Below the pieces are notes generated by a model. That model searched no databases. It had not been told where the DNA came from and worked only from the letters and a program-made list of their open reading frames with translations. A stretch of DNA of 64,000 bases from Allopusillimonas ginsengisoli (GTDB taxonomy: Bacteria > Pseudomonadota > Gammaproteobacteria > Burkholderiales > Burkholderiaceae_B), in the NCBI GenBank assembly GCA_005239165.1, contig RAPG01000012.1, positions 100,143 through 164,142 of the forward strand, in the 5' to 3' direction. Of this stretch, positions 44,888 to 55,284 are shown in pieces. Position numbers and translations under genes: made by a program. Every line of letters starts with the position of its first letter. Position 1 is the stretch's first letter.

Positions 44888-44942
44888 CCAGGGTGAGACG
44901 GCAATGGTGCTTTGCCCGCCTCTCCCTGCATTGTCTTAATTC

Positions 44943-45224
44943 TTACGATGCGCTATCTGATGTGGGCACATAGCCTTGTGCTTCGACATCTGCATCTTCA
45001 AACAAAAAGCCTTGCATCTGCTGCGCAAGAAACTTGCGCGCGTCGGGGTCGGCAAGATTGAGCCGGTTTTCGTTAACCAGGCGAGTTTGCGTCGCCATCC
45101 ATTGCGCCCAGGCCTCTTTTGAAATGCTTTGCCAGATGCGTACGCCCAGGTCGCCGGGGTAGGGCGGATAGTCGAGCCCCTCGGCTTCGCGCTTGAGTTT
45201 TACACAATTAATCATACGTGACAT
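44943..45224 (-). CDS. Fe(2+)-trafficking / oxidative damage protection protein (YggX family)
   Basis: A 93-residue YggX-family protein with the conserved start MINCVKLKREAEGLDYPPYPG, including the cysteine needed for function in enteric YggX. It protects iron-sulfur clusters and is SoxS-regulated in enterics; that cannot be assumed here. ATG at 45224 follows AAGG; ATG at 45215 gives the classic MINCVKL start. It lies downstream of argA on the same strand. Confidence 0.9.
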   Translation of the reverse strand: MSRMINCVKLKREAEGLDYPPYPGDLGVRIWQSISKEAWAQWMATQTRLVNENRLNLADPDARKFLAQQMQGFLFEDADVEAQGYVPTSDSAS

Positions 45225-45315
45225 AACAGTAACCTTAGTTCAATATTTGCTGACCACGTCATTGTACCGGCCTGTGCAAACACAAACATGAAGGTGTGCA
45301 GGGCGTCGCCAGACA

Positions 45316-46674
45316 CTACAGCTTTTTGATGAAGATCAGGCTGTTGCGCGAATGATTGTAATGGGCCTGGCGCTCGCGGGGCAGATCAGATACCCCTCCG
45401 CGTACAAACCCCCGCTTTATGAACCAGTGAGAGGTGCGGGTAGTCAGCACGAATAGACGGCGCGCACCCATGGCGCGTGCCCGGGCTTCAGTGTGACGCA
45501 GCAGTATTTCGCCCTCGCCACTGCCTTGCCACTCTGGGTGGACGATGAGGCACGCCATTTCAGCCATGTTCTCGTCCAGATACGGCATTAGCGCGACACA
45601 GGCGTAGATAATGCCGTCGTGTTCAAGCACAGTGAATTTCTCTACGTCGCGCTCAATGACGCCACGTCCGCGGGGCACAAGCGTGCCATCTTCTTCAAGA
45701 GGTTCAATTAACTGTACGATGGCACCGATGTCATCGATGGTGGCTGCGCGCAAATCGTCGAGCGTATCTTCGACAACCATGGTGCCCACGCCATCATGGG
45801 TGAAGATTTCGAGCAGTATGCTGCCGTCGAGGGTGTAAGGCACAAGATGTGCGCGCGCCACGCCCCGTTTTACGGCGCGGGAAGCATAGCTAAGAAAGCT
45901 TGCGGTTTCGTGGTCGAGCGTACCGGCTACCAGCAGGGCGTCGGCATCTTCGCGGGTGAGTTCGGTGTCGACGGAACCATCGCCATCGCGTACCATGCAG
46001 TTGGGTGTGAGAAAGATCAGCTTTTCGGCTCGTAGCGCCACGGCAGCACTGGTAGCCAGATCTTCCATTGCCAGGTTGAAGGCATCACCTGTGGGCGAGA
46101 AACCCAACGGCGAAAGAAGTACGATAGCGCTTTGGTTGATCACACTTTTAACCGCGTCGGTATCCATTTTGCGTACAGCACCTGTGTGCATGTAATCAAG
46201 GCCGTCAATAATCCCGACGGGCCGCGCCGTAACGAAATTGCCCGATATAACCCGAATATGTGCATGCGACATGGGTGTGTTGGGCAGGCCTTGGCTAAAT
46301 GCAGCTTCGATATCAAGCCTGATTTCACCTGCTGCTTCTTTGGCACACTCTAGCGCCTCCGGAGTGGTAGGCTCGGTGCCATGGCCAAATTGCATGTCAA
46401 ACCCCTTGAGCCGTAGTTGCTCATTAACCTGGGGGCGTGACCCATGCACCAGTACCAGCTTGACCCCGAGTGCCGAAAGCAGTGAAAGGTCTTGTATTAG
46501 AGCGTTAAGCGCACCGTCGTTGACAAGCTCGCCGCCAAAGGCCACGACAAACGTCTTGCCGCGAAAATCGTGTACATACGGCGCCACCTCGCGAAACCAG
46601 CGCACAAACTGTGCGGGAGCGAATTCAGGAGCGTCGTGTGCGGAGAACGTGGTGTCGACATCGAGGGTGGTCAT
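45316..46674 (-). CDS. argA: Amino-acid N-acetyltransferase (N-acetylglutamate synthase)
   Basis: First step of arginine synthesis, acetylating glutamate. The 452-residue protein has an N-terminal amino-acid-kinase-like domain (TFVVAFGGELVND, VKLVLVHGSRPQV) that normally binds arginine for feedback inhibition, and a C-terminal GNAT acetyltransferase domain (LIVHPEWQGSGEGEILLRH). It is divergent from hrpA. Confidence 0.93.
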   Translation of the reverse strand: MTTLDVDTTFSAHDAPEFAPAQFVRWFREVAPYVHDFRGKTFVVAFGGELVNDGALNALIQDLSLLSALGVKLVLVHGSRPQVNEQLRLKGFDMQFGHGTEPTTPEALECAKEAAGEIRLDIEAAFSQGLPNTPMSHAHIRVISGNFVTARPVGIIDGLDYMHTGAVRKMDTDAVKSVINQSAIVLLSPLGFSPTGDAFNLAMEDLATSAAVALRAEKLIFLTPNCMVRDGDGSVDTELTREDADALLVAGTLDHETASFLSYASRAVKRGVARAHLVPYTLDGSILLEIFTHDGVGTMVVEDTLDDLRAATIDDIGAIVQLIEPLEEDGTLVPRGRGVIERDVEKFTVLEHDGIIYACVALMPYLDENMAEMACLIVHPEWQGSGEGEILLRHTEARARAMGARRLFVLTTRTSHWFIKRGFVRGGVSDLPRERQAHYNHSRNSLIFIKKL

Positions 46675-46754
46675 GGCGTGGTGTGTTTTCCCTTTGTAAA
46701 GCGTAGGTCTGTCCCCAAATTATAATGACGGACTATCCATTCAAAAGAAGTTTC

Positions 46755-49700
46755 ATGCAAGAATCTGCCAATCTGTCGGCAAACCAACACAAAGCAGCGA
46801 GTAAACCACGGCGCAGAAGGCCCCGTAATGACCAGGCGGAAGATGGTCGCCAGGCAGTGCCGCGCCCCGTGCGTCCATTGCCGGCGCTTTCCTACCCCGA
46901 CGACTTGCCCGTAAGTGGCAGGCGGCAAGACATTGCTGATGCCATTCGCGCTAACCAGGTTGTCATCGTGTGCGGCGAAACCGGCTCCGGAAAGACCACG
47001 CAGTTGCCCAAGATATGTCTTGAGCTAGGTCGTGGTCAGCGCAAAATCATTGGGCATACACAACCGCGGCGGCTGGCCGCTACATCTGTGGCCAAGCGCA
47101 TTGCGCAAGAGCTCAAAACAGAGCTGGGCGACTGGGTGGGCTACCAGATACGCTTTAGCGACCGCAGCGGCCCGGGTACGGCCATCAAGCTGATGACTGA
47201 TGGCATTTTGCTGGCCGAATCACAGCGCGACCCCATGCTGCGTCGCTACGACACCATTATTATTGACGAAGCGCATGAACGCAGTCTGAACATTGATTTT
47301 TTGCTCGGATTTTTAAAGCAGCTGCTGCCGCGCCGGCCCGATCTCAAACTTATCATTACGTCGGCAACTATAGACGCCGACCGCTTTGCCAGCCACTTTG
47401 CCAGCGAAGGCAAGCCCGCACCCGTTATTGAGGTGTCAGGCCGGCTGTACCCGGTTGACGTGCTTTACCGTCCCGTGCAAGAAGATGACGACGAAGAGCG
47501 CGATCTGGTCGATGCCGTGGTTGACGGCGTGGCAGAATGTGCGCGTCATGGCGCCGGTGACGTGCTGGTTTTTTTGCCGGGCGAGCGCGAAATCCGTGAA
47601 ACTGTAGAAGCCTTGCGCAAGAGCACACTAACGCATTGCGAAGTTTTGCCGCTGTACGCCAGGTTGTCACAGGCAGAGCAAGAGCAGATTTTCCGTCCTC
47701 AAGGTAATGCGCGGCGGATCGTGCTGGCGACCAACGTTGCAGAAACCTCACTGACCGTGCCGGGTATACGGTATGTGGTTGACAGTGGCCTGGCGCGCGT
47801 AAAGCGTTACTCGTGGCGCAACAAAGTTGAACAATTGCGTATCGAGCCCATCAGCCAGGCCTCAGCAAACCAGCGGGCTGGTCGTTGCGGTCGGGTGGGT
47901 CCGGGTATTTGTGTGCGCCTGTACGCCGAGCAAGACTACATGCAACGGGCTGCCTTTACAGATCCCGAAGTGTTACGTTCTTCGCTGGCATCTGTGATTT
48001 TGCGCATGAAAGCGCTGCGCCTTGAAGATATAGAAACCTTTCCGTTTGTGGATGTGCCATCTGGCCGGGCAATTGCCGATGGTTACCACTTGCTGCAAGA
48101 ACTTGGCGCAATCGATGACAGCAACCAGCTTACGCCGGCTGGTAAAGAACTGGCGCGCTTGCCGGTTGATCCGCGCCTGGCTCGCATGATACTGGCCGCA
48201 AAAGACCAGCAGTGCCTTGCTGAAATGCTCATCATTGCGTCAGCCCTGTCTGTGCAAGATCCCCGCGAGCGTCCTCTGCAAGACCGTGAGTCCTCCGAGG
48301 CAGCCCATGCCAAATTCGGTGATGATAAGTCCGAGTTTCTTTCGTATTTGAAACTCTGGAACTGGTACGGCGAGCAGGTAGAGCATAAGGCGTCGCAGCG
48401 CAAGCTGGTCACGAAACTTCGTCAGAATTTTCTGTCGCCAATACGCCTGCGCGAATGGCATGATGTCCATAGTCAGCTGGCAGGTCTGGTCGGTGAGCAG
48501 GGCTGGCGTCTGAACACTTTGCCGGCTACCTATGAACAAGTCCACATGGCCTTGCTTGCTGGCCTGCTGGGCAATATCGGTTTAAAAAGTGAAGAGGGCT
48601 CTGGGTATCAGGGCGCGCGCGGTATCCGGTTCCAGGTTCACCCGGGCTCTCGTCTGATCAAAAAGTCAGGCAAATGGCTGGTGGCCGCCGAGCTGGTCGA
48701 CACCTCCAGGCTTTATGCCCGCTGTGTTGCCCGTATTGATCCGGTCTGGCTGGAGCGGGCCGGCGGCCATCTCATACAGCGCAACTGGTCAGACCCTCGT
48801 TGGGATAAAAAGGCAGGCCAAGTCGTGGCCAATGAGCGAGCGACGCTATATGGTTTGCCTGTTTATCATGGCCGGCGCGTACATTTTGGTCGCATTGATC
48901 CCGTGCAGGCACGTGAGATATTTGTTCGTGATGCGCTGGTGGCCGGCGAGGTCGATGCACAATTGCCATTTCTCCGGCAAAATCGACAGCTCATTGTTTC
49001 CATCGAAAAGCTTGAGCATCAGACGCGGCGGCCCGATATTCTTGTCGATGACACGCTGATCTATGCGTTTTACGACAAGCTGATTCCTGAGCATGTGTTC
49101 CAGACGGCCACACTTGAGAACTGGTTTAAAGGTCTGGACAAGACGCAGGCAGAGGCGCTGGTGCTTACCCGTGATGCGCTTATGCGGCACGATGCCTCAG
49201 GAGTCACCACAGATGTATTTCCGCGCAAAGTCGAATGGCAGGGCGTGGCCATGGCGCTTGATTACCATTTTGAACCGGGGTCAGTGCGCGATGGTGTCAC
49301 GCTTTCGGTACCACTGTTTGCTCTCAATAAAATAGATCCTCTGCGCTGCGAATGGCTGGTGCCCGGCATGCTCAAGGAAAAAGTTCATCTTCTGTTGAAA
49401 TCACTGCCACAAAAGATGCGGCGCCACTGTGTTCCGTTGCCAGACTATGCTGCAGCCTTTTACCAGCGCTGGTTTGATCGGGCCGCTAATCCTGGTATGG
49501 GCCTGCCTGAAGCCATTAGTGCTGATATGTGGGAACATCTAAAAATACGTCCCCAGCGCAGCGATTACAAGATTGAAACCTTGCCTGCTCATTTATTCAT
49601 GAACTTCAAGGTTGTGGATGAGAACGGGCGCATGTTGTCAGGAGGTCGCAATCTCGATCAGCTCAAGGCCGAGCATGGCCGGCAGGCGCAGGCTTCCTTC

Positions 49701-50594
49701 CAGCAGATCGCTGCGCGCGACGAAAATGTAGCGCAGGCTCTGGCGCATGAAAACCTGACCGAGTGGTCGTTCGGTCCGTTGCCCGACATCATGGAAATTC
49801 AGCGAAAAGGGCAATCGGTCATAGGCTATCCTGCGCTCATTGATCGACAGACACATTGTGACCTCGATGTGTACGATGATCCTGAGCAGGCGCGTCAGGT
49901 TCACAAAGCAGGGCTCAGGCGTCTCTTTCGTCTGGGGCTACGTGAGCAGGTTAAGTTTCTGGAAAAAAACCTGCCCGACCTGACGCGCATGAGCATGCTC
50001 TACATGAGCCTGGGTACGCAGGAAGAGCTGCGCGATCAGATTATCGACTGTGCTATTGGCCAGGCCTGTCTGATGGACCCCTGGCCGACTGATCAGGCCA
50101 GCTTTGAGGCCCGCCGCAACGAGGCCAAGGGTAGGCTCGGTTTGCTGGCGCAAGAAATCGCCCGGCTGGCGGGGCAGATTCTTTCTGAATGGGCAGCGTT
50201 GCAAAAAAAACTGCCTCAGATCAAGCCCCATGCGCAAGCCTATGCCGACCTTCAAGCGCAGCAATCCGCCCTTATGGTCAAATGGTTTGTGCGTGATACA
50301 CCGTATCAGCAGCTGGCGCATTTTCCACGTTATCTGAAGGCAGCCCAGGCGCGAATTGAAAAACTGCGCGGCGATCCCTCACGCGACGCTCGGCTGCTGT
50401 CCGGCATGGCACCATTACTGGTCCAGTACCAACGCGCCCGTGCGGCCCTTAAAGGCGCACGTGATGGTCAGCTGGATGATTTCAGGTGGTTGCTCGAAGA
50501 GTTACGTGTGGCCTTGTTTGCGCAAGAGCTGCGAACACCCATGCCGGTCTCGGTGAAGCGGCTGCAAAAAGCCCTGGAGGCCATGCGTCGGTAG
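46755..50594 (+). CDS. hrpA: ATP-dependent RNA helicase HrpA
   Basis: DEAH-box helicase acting on mRNA processing and stalled ribosomes. Full length at about 1279 residues. Walker A is GETGSGKTTQLPK near residue 75, motif II is DEAH (IIIDEAHERSLN), motif VI is QRAGRCGRVGPG, and the long C-terminal DUF3418 region is present. The frame is open to ATG at 46725, but that ATG overlaps TATAAT at 46721-46726, a good -10 element, so ATG at 46755 with the preceding AAAAGAAG is preferred. A convincing -35 was not found. Confidence 0.95.
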   Translation: MQESANLSANQHKAASKPRRRRPRNDQAEDGRQAVPRPVRPLPALSYPDDLPVSGRRQDIADAIRANQVVIVCGETGSGKTTQLPKICLELGRGQRKIIGHTQPRRLAATSVAKRIAQELKTELGDWVGYQIRFSDRSGPGTAIKLMTDGILLAESQRDPMLRRYDTIIIDEAHERSLNIDFLLGFLKQLLPRRPDLKLIITSATIDADRFASHFASEGKPAPVIEVSGRLYPVDVLYRPVQEDDDEERDLVDAVVDGVAECARHGAGDVLVFLPGEREIRETVEALRKSTLTHCEVLPLYARLSQAEQEQIFRPQGNARRIVLATNVAETSLTVPGIRYVVDSGLARVKRYSWRNKVEQLRIEPISQASANQRAGRCGRVGPGICVRLYAEQDYMQRAAFTDPEVLRSSLASVILRMKALRLEDIETFPFVDVPSGRAIADGYHLLQELGAIDDSNQLTPAGKELARLPVDPRLARMILAAKDQQCLAEMLIIASALSVQDPRERPLQDRESSEAAHAKFGDDKSEFLSYLKLWNWYGEQVEHKASQRKLVTKLRQNFLSPIRLREWHDVHSQLAGLVGEQGWRLNTLPATYEQVHMALLAGLLGNIGLKSEEGSGYQGARGIRFQVHPGSRLIKKSGKWLVAAELVDTSRLYARCVARIDPVWLERAGGHLIQRNWSDPRWDKKAGQVVANERATLYGLPVYHGRRVHFGRIDPVQAREIFVRDALVAGEVDAQLPFLRQNRQLIVSIEKLEHQTRRPDILVDDTLIYAFYDKLIPEHVFQTATLENWFKGLDKTQAEALVLTRDALMRHDASGVTTDVFPRKVEWQGVAMALDYHFEPGSVRDGVTLSVPLFALNKIDPLRCEWLVPGMLKEKVHLLLKSLPQKMRRHCVPLPDYAAAFYQRWFDRAANPGMGLPEAISADMWEHLKIRPQRSDYKIETLPAHLFMNFKVVDENGRMLSGGRNLDQLKAEHGRQAQASFQQIAARDENVAQALAHENLTEWSFGPLPDIMEIQRKGQSVIGYPALIDRQTHCDLDVYDDPEQARQVHKAGLRRLFRLGLREQVKFLEKNLPDLTRMSMLYMSLGTQEELRDQIIDCAIGQACLMDPWPTDQASFEARRNEAKGRLGLLAQEIARLAGQILSEWAALQKKLPQIKPHAQAYADLQAQQSALMVKWFVRDTPYQQLAHFPRYLKAAQARIEKLRGDPSRDARLLSGMAPLLVQYQRARAALKGARDGQLDDFRWLLEELRVALFAQELRTPMPVSVKRLQKALEAMRR

Positions 50595-50698
50595 TATGTC
50601 ACCCTGTCTCAGGCGCGGCAGGGCATGCTCCTCATACATGAGTACCCAGACTGCACCGATCCCACCCAGAACTGCCCCAGCCTAGGTACAATCCCGAC

Positions 50699-53600
50699 AT
50701 GACCGAAGCAACCTCTTGTCCTCTTTTTGTCCACTTGCGCGTCCACTCTGAGTTTTCGGTGGTGGACGGCATCGCCCGTATACCGCAGCTCATCAAAAAG
50801 GCGGCCGGATACGGCCAGCCTGCTATGGCGATTACTGATTTGATGAATCTTTTCGGGTTCATCAAATTTTATCGGGCAGCGCGCAATAATGGCGTCAAAC
50901 CCATTGCAGGAGCCGACCTGTGGCTCGAAAATCCGCTTGATCGCGACAAGCCGTCCCGTCTGCTGGTGCTGGTACGCAATCATGATGGGTATCTGGCACT
51001 TTGCGACCTGCTCACCCGGGCGTGGCTTGACAATCAATACCGTGGTCGCGGTGAGGTCAAGCGCGAGTGGTTGCTACAGAAACAGGGGCTTATCGTCCTT
51101 TCTGGAGGTAGGGCGGGCGATGTAGGGCAATTGCTGGAAGCTGGCCGGGTTGACGAGGCGGCTGAACTCGCTGCCGACTGGGGCCGTGCCTTTCCTGACA
51201 GTTATTACATTGAGCTGCAACGCAGCGGACATGATGGCGATGAAGCCTATGTACAGGCTGCTGTGCGGCTGGCCGCTGCGCAGGGCTTACCCGTTGTCGC
51301 CACCCACCCGGTTCAGTTTCTGGAGGAGGCCGATTTTCGTGCTCATGAAGCCCGTGTATGTATCGCTGAGGGCGAGCGGTTGGGCGATGCCAGGCGGCCA
51401 CGGCGCTTTACCAGAGACCAGTATCTGCTCAGCACACCACAGATGGCCAGCCGGTTTGCTGATCTGCCATCCGCGCTGGCCAATTCGGTCGAGATTGCGC
51501 GTCGTTGCAACCTGACGCTGGTGTTAGGCAAGCCTCAATTGCCTAATTTCCCGACGCCAGAGGGCATTACGCTTGACGATTTCATGGTGCAGCTTTCCGA
51601 GGAGGGGCTTGCCGAGCGTATGCGGCAGCTTTTTCCTGATGAGGCGGTGCGCGAGCAAAATTATCCGCAATATCTCGAGCGTCTGCGCTGGGAATGCAAA
51701 ACCATTATTTCCATGGGTTTTCCTGGCTACTTTCTCATCGTTGCTGACTTCATCAACTGGGGCAAGAGCAATGGCGTACCAGTGGGCCCCGGGCGTGGTT
51801 CGGGTGCGGGGTCACTGGTTGCCTATTCGCTGGGCATTACCGATCTGGACCCGCTGCGGTATGACCTGCTGTTTGAGCGCTTTCTGAACCCCGAGCGCGT
51901 CTCCATGCCTGACTTCGATATCGACTTCTGCCAGGACAACCGCGAACGTGTCATTGAATACGTCAAGCAAAAGTACGGCAAGGAAGCCGTCAGTCAGATT
52001 GCCACGTTTGGCACGCTGGGTGCCAAAGCCGTGGTGCGAGATGTGGGTCGCGTGCTCGAAATGCCTTATTCGCTTTGTGACGGGCTTTCCAAGCTGATCC
52101 CTTTCAGCCCTGCTGACCCATGGTCGCTGGAGCGCACTCTCAATGAAGAGCCGGCCTTCAAGGAGCGCTACGAGCAAGACGAAGAGGTTCGGGCGCTAAT
52201 TGACCTGGCGCGTCCGCTCGAGGGCTTGACACGTAACATTGGCATGCACGCCGGGGGCGTTTTGATCGCCCCGGGCAAGCTGACCGATTTTTGTCCGCTG
52301 TACTGCCAGCCCGGCACCGACAGCAATGCGTTCTCCCAGTACGATAAAGATGACGTCGAGGCCGCTGGCCTGGTCAAGTTTGACTTTCTGGGCCTGCGTA
52401 ACCTGACCATTCTTGACTGGGCCGTGCGCTTTGTGCGCCGGTTCAACGAAGACAAGCGCGATTTCGATATTCTGTCGTTGCCGCTGGATGATGCCAAGGC
52501 GTACCAATTGCTTTGCGAAGGCAATACCACGGCCGTGTTCCAGCTTGAGTCGCGCGGCATGAAAGAACTGCTGAAAAACTTGCGGCCCAATACGTTTGAA
52601 GATGTCATCGCCATGCTGGCGCTGTACCGCCCGGGCCCACTTGAGTCAGGCATGGTGGTCGACTTCGTCAATCGCAAGCATGGTCGGGCCGAGGTCGATT
52701 ATTTTCACAAAGACCTGGAGCCTGTGCTATCGAGTACCTATGGCGTCATTGTGTACCAGGAACAGGTGATGCTGATCTCGCAGATTATCGGGGGCTACAC
52801 ACTGGGTGGCGCCGATCTGCTGCGACGCGCCATGGGCAAGAAAAAGCCTGAAGAAATGGCCAAGCATCGCGTCCTCTTTGAGAGCGGTGCCGTTGAAAAA
52901 GGCTATGACGCCGAACTGGCCGTCAAGCTGTTTGATCTGATGGAGAAGTTTGCAGGCTACGGCTTTAACAAGAGTCACTCTGCCGCCTATGCCCTGATCG
53001 CTTACCAGACGGCCTGGCTTAAACATTATCATCCAGCCGAGTTTCTTGCAGCCACCTTGTCGTCCGACATGGATGACACGGACAAGGTGCAAATCTTCTG
53101 GAAAGACGCACTTGCCAATAACGTGGTGGTATTGCCCCCTGATGTCAATGCGTCGCCTTACCGTTTTGAGCCCGTAGTTGATGAGCACGTAAAAAAAGGC
53201 CTGCCGCCGCGCACCATGAGGTATGGTCTGGGTGCTGTGAAGGGTACAGGTCAGGGCGCTGTCGAAGAAATCATCAGAACACGAGAAGAGGGTGGCCCCT
53301 TCGTCAGCCTGTTTGATTTCTGCCGTCGCGTCGATCGCCACACGGTTAACCGTCGCACCGTAGAGGCGCTGATACGCGCAGGGGCGTTTGACGAGATTGA
53401 AGAGAATCGCGCGGCGCTGCTTGCCACCATTGGCAATGCCATTGAGGCGGCCGAACAGGCCGAGCGTAGCGCCAATCAGGTTTCTCTGTTCGCCGACAAT
53501 GCCAACGATATTGTCGAAGGCGAGCTGGCCAAGGTGGCTCCATGGGATCTGCAGACGCGGCTGATGCAGGAAAAAGCGGCGCTGGGGTTTTATTTCAGTG

Positions 53601-54187
53601 GTCATCTGTTTGATGCCTGGCGCGACGAGGTACGTCGCTTCGCACCCACGCCACTCGTCCGTCTCGAACCGTCGCGCAGTCTGCAGTGGTTTGCGGGGGT
53701 GCTGGCTTCAGTGCGTGTCAAGATGACTCGCCGTGGCAAGATGATGTATGCCTTACTTGACGATGGCACCGCCCAGGTTGAAGTTGCGGTGTTCAATGAG
53801 TTGTATGAGCAGCATCGCAATCGCCTCAAGGAAGACCATCTGGTCATTATTCATGGCAAGGTCAGCAATGACGATTATTCAGGAGGGCTGCGAGTTTCTG
53901 CTGATGCGGTTTACGATCTGCAGCTGGCCCGTGAAGAAAGGGCACGCAGCCTGCGCATTACGCTAAACGGTAATGCCGATACCGCTCGCCTGCGCCAGGT
54001 GCTCAATCCATTTCGCGCCGAACCTGAAAATGGCATCCTGGGTGTGCCTGTTGAAATACGCCTGCACAAGAGCCCATTTCTCTGCACACTTAGGCTGGGG
54101 GAAGACTGGCGTGTGCGCATGGCAGATGCCATGTTCGAACAACTTGACCGGTGGGTTGACCGGGAGGCCGTGGAGATTATTTACTGA
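50699..54187 (+). CDS. dnaE: DNA polymerase III alpha subunit
   Basis: Catalytic subunit of the replicative polymerase, 1162 residues. The N-terminal PHP domain starts FVHLRVHSEFSVVDGIARIP. The polymerase catalytic aspartates are in MPDFDIDFCQD near residue 403, and the helix-hairpin-helix and OB-fold regions follow. ATG at 50699. Its stop overlaps the ATG of the glycosyltransferase by one base, coupling it to the LPS-core genes. Confidence 0.97.
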   Translation: MTEATSCPLFVHLRVHSEFSVVDGIARIPQLIKKAAGYGQPAMAITDLMNLFGFIKFYRAARNNGVKPIAGADLWLENPLDRDKPSRLLVLVRNHDGYLALCDLLTRAWLDNQYRGRGEVKREWLLQKQGLIVLSGGRAGDVGQLLEAGRVDEAAELAADWGRAFPDSYYIELQRSGHDGDEAYVQAAVRLAAAQGLPVVATHPVQFLEEADFRAHEARVCIAEGERLGDARRPRRFTRDQYLLSTPQMASRFADLPSALANSVEIARRCNLTLVLGKPQLPNFPTPEGITLDDFMVQLSEEGLAERMRQLFPDEAVREQNYPQYLERLRWECKTIISMGFPGYFLIVADFINWGKSNGVPVGPGRGSGAGSLVAYSLGITDLDPLRYDLLFERFLNPERVSMPDFDIDFCQDNRERVIEYVKQKYGKEAVSQIATFGTLGAKAVVRDVGRVLEMPYSLCDGLSKLIPFSPADPWSLERTLNEEPAFKERYEQDEEVRALIDLARPLEGLTRNIGMHAGGVLIAPGKLTDFCPLYCQPGTDSNAFSQYDKDDVEAAGLVKFDFLGLRNLTILDWAVRFVRRFNEDKRDFDILSLPLDDAKAYQLLCEGNTTAVFQLESRGMKELLKNLRPNTFEDVIAMLALYRPGPLESGMVVDFVNRKHGRAEVDYFHKDLEPVLSSTYGVIVYQEQVMLISQIIGGYTLGGADLLRRAMGKKKPEEMAKHRVLFESGAVEKGYDAELAVKLFDLMEKFAGYGFNKSHSAAYALIAYQTAWLKHYHPAEFLAATLSSDMDDTDKVQIFWKDALANNVVVLPPDVNASPYRFEPVVDEHVKKGLPPRTMRYGLGAVKGTGQGAVEEIIRTREEGGPFVSLFDFCRRVDRHTVNRRTVEALIRAGAFDEIEENRAALLATIGNAIEAAEQAERSANQVSLFADNANDIVEGELAKVAPWDLQTRLMQEKAALGFYFSGHLFDAWRDEVRRFAPTPLVRLEPSRSLQWFAGVLASVRVKMTRRGKMMYALLDDGTAQVEVAVFNELYEQHRNRLKEDHLVIIHGKVSNDDYSGGLRVSADAVYDLQLAREERARSLRITLNGNADTARLRQVLNPFRAEPENGILGVPVEIRLHKSPFLCTLRLGEDWRVRMADAMFEQLDRWVDREAVEIIY

Positions 54188-55284
54188 TGCAGCCTTTGCG
54201 TATTCTCCATACCGAGGCGGCGGTCGCGTTCGGCGGACAGGAACACCGTATTTTTAAAGAACTGCACGCCATGCGTGATCGCGGACATCAGCTCGAGGCC
54301 GTGTGTCAGCCGCAGGCTCAGCTCGTGGCCCGGCTGCGCGATGACGGGTTTGTCGTGCATACCATACCCATGGGCGGCACCAAAAATTTCATTAAGGGCG
54401 TTGTCGCTATGCGAGGCATTCTGCGCCGCGGCAACTATGACGTCATTAACACGCACAGTCGTATAGACACCCTGATCGCGGGTACTGCAGGCAGGCTGAA
54501 CGGCAAGCCTCTTATTGTGCGTACACGTCACCTGGCCAACAAGGTTGGCTCTATGCTTTCTTATACATGGCTGCCACATCGCGTTACCACGGTCAGCGAT
54601 TATGTTCGTCGCTATCTCATCAGTCGCGGTGTGCCCGAAATGCGTATTGCGACCATTTACTCACCTATTGTTCTGCCTCCCCCCGTCGAGCGCTCTACGC
54701 TGCGTGACGAGCTTGGGCTGGCCAGTGATGACATTGTCGTCGGTTGCGTGGCTGTCATGCGGGCAAAGAAAGGGCATCGCGATCTTATCGACGCTCTGGT
54801 CCCACTGATGGCGGACAGGCCGCAATTGCATCTTGTCCTGGTGGGCAGTGGCTCGCCTACCTTCGAGCAGGTACAGGCCTATGTTGCACAACTAGGCCTG
54901 CAATCGCGTATTCATATGCTGGGCACCCGGCGAGATGTGCCCAACTTACTTGCCGGCTGCGATCTGTTCGCTCTGGCCACAGAACAAGAGGCGTCAGGCA
55001 CGGTATATGTCGAGGCCCAGGCAGCCGGTCTGCCAGTCATTGGTACGCGTGTTGGTGGCGTCGCAGAAATGATGCGTGAAGATCTCACCGGTCTGCTGGT
55101 TCCGGTGAAAGATGTGGCTGCACTTACGGCTGCGCTGCAACGCTTGATCGATGACCCCGGACTGCGTCATCGCATGGGTCAGGCCGGCAACCGCATGGTG
55201 CGCGAAGAGGGCGTTTTTTCACCAGAGAGGCTGGCTGAACGCACAGAGTCCGTCTATCGAAAATGGATAGGAGAACGCCAATGA
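54187..55284 (+). CDS. Glycosyltransferase family 4 protein, LPS core type
   Basis: GT-B fold glycosyltransferase of 365 residues. The N-terminus is MQPLRILHTEAAVAFGGQEH with a glycine-rich motif, and the C-terminal donor-binding domain has ATEQEASGTVYVEAQAAGLP, the E-x7-E motif of GT4. Likely adds a sugar to the LPS core or a related glycan; donor and acceptor unknown. First of an ATGA-linked operon with a polysaccharide deacetylase and a GT2 enzyme. Confidence 0.85.
   Translation: MQPLRILHTEAAVAFGGQEHRIFKELHAMRDRGHQLEAVCQPQAQLVARLRDDGFVVHTIPMGGTKNFIKGVVAMRGILRRGNYDVINTHSRIDTLIAGTAGRLNGKPLIVRTRHLANKVGSMLSYTWLPHRVTTVSDYVRRYLISRGVPEMRIATIYSPIVLPPPVERSTLRDELGLASDDIVVGCVAVMRAKKGHRDLIDALVPLMADRPQLHLVLVGSGSPTFEQVQAYVAQLGLQSRIHMLGTRRDVPNLLAGCDLFALATEQEASGTVYVEAQAAGLPVIGTRVGGVAEMMREDLTGLLVPVKDVAALTAALQRLIDDPGLRHRMGQAGNRMVREEGVFSPERLAERTESVYRKWIGERQ

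Noticed and set aside
52727..53605. 292-codon minus-strand frame opposite dnaE
   Set aside because: Antisense shadow with no independent support.
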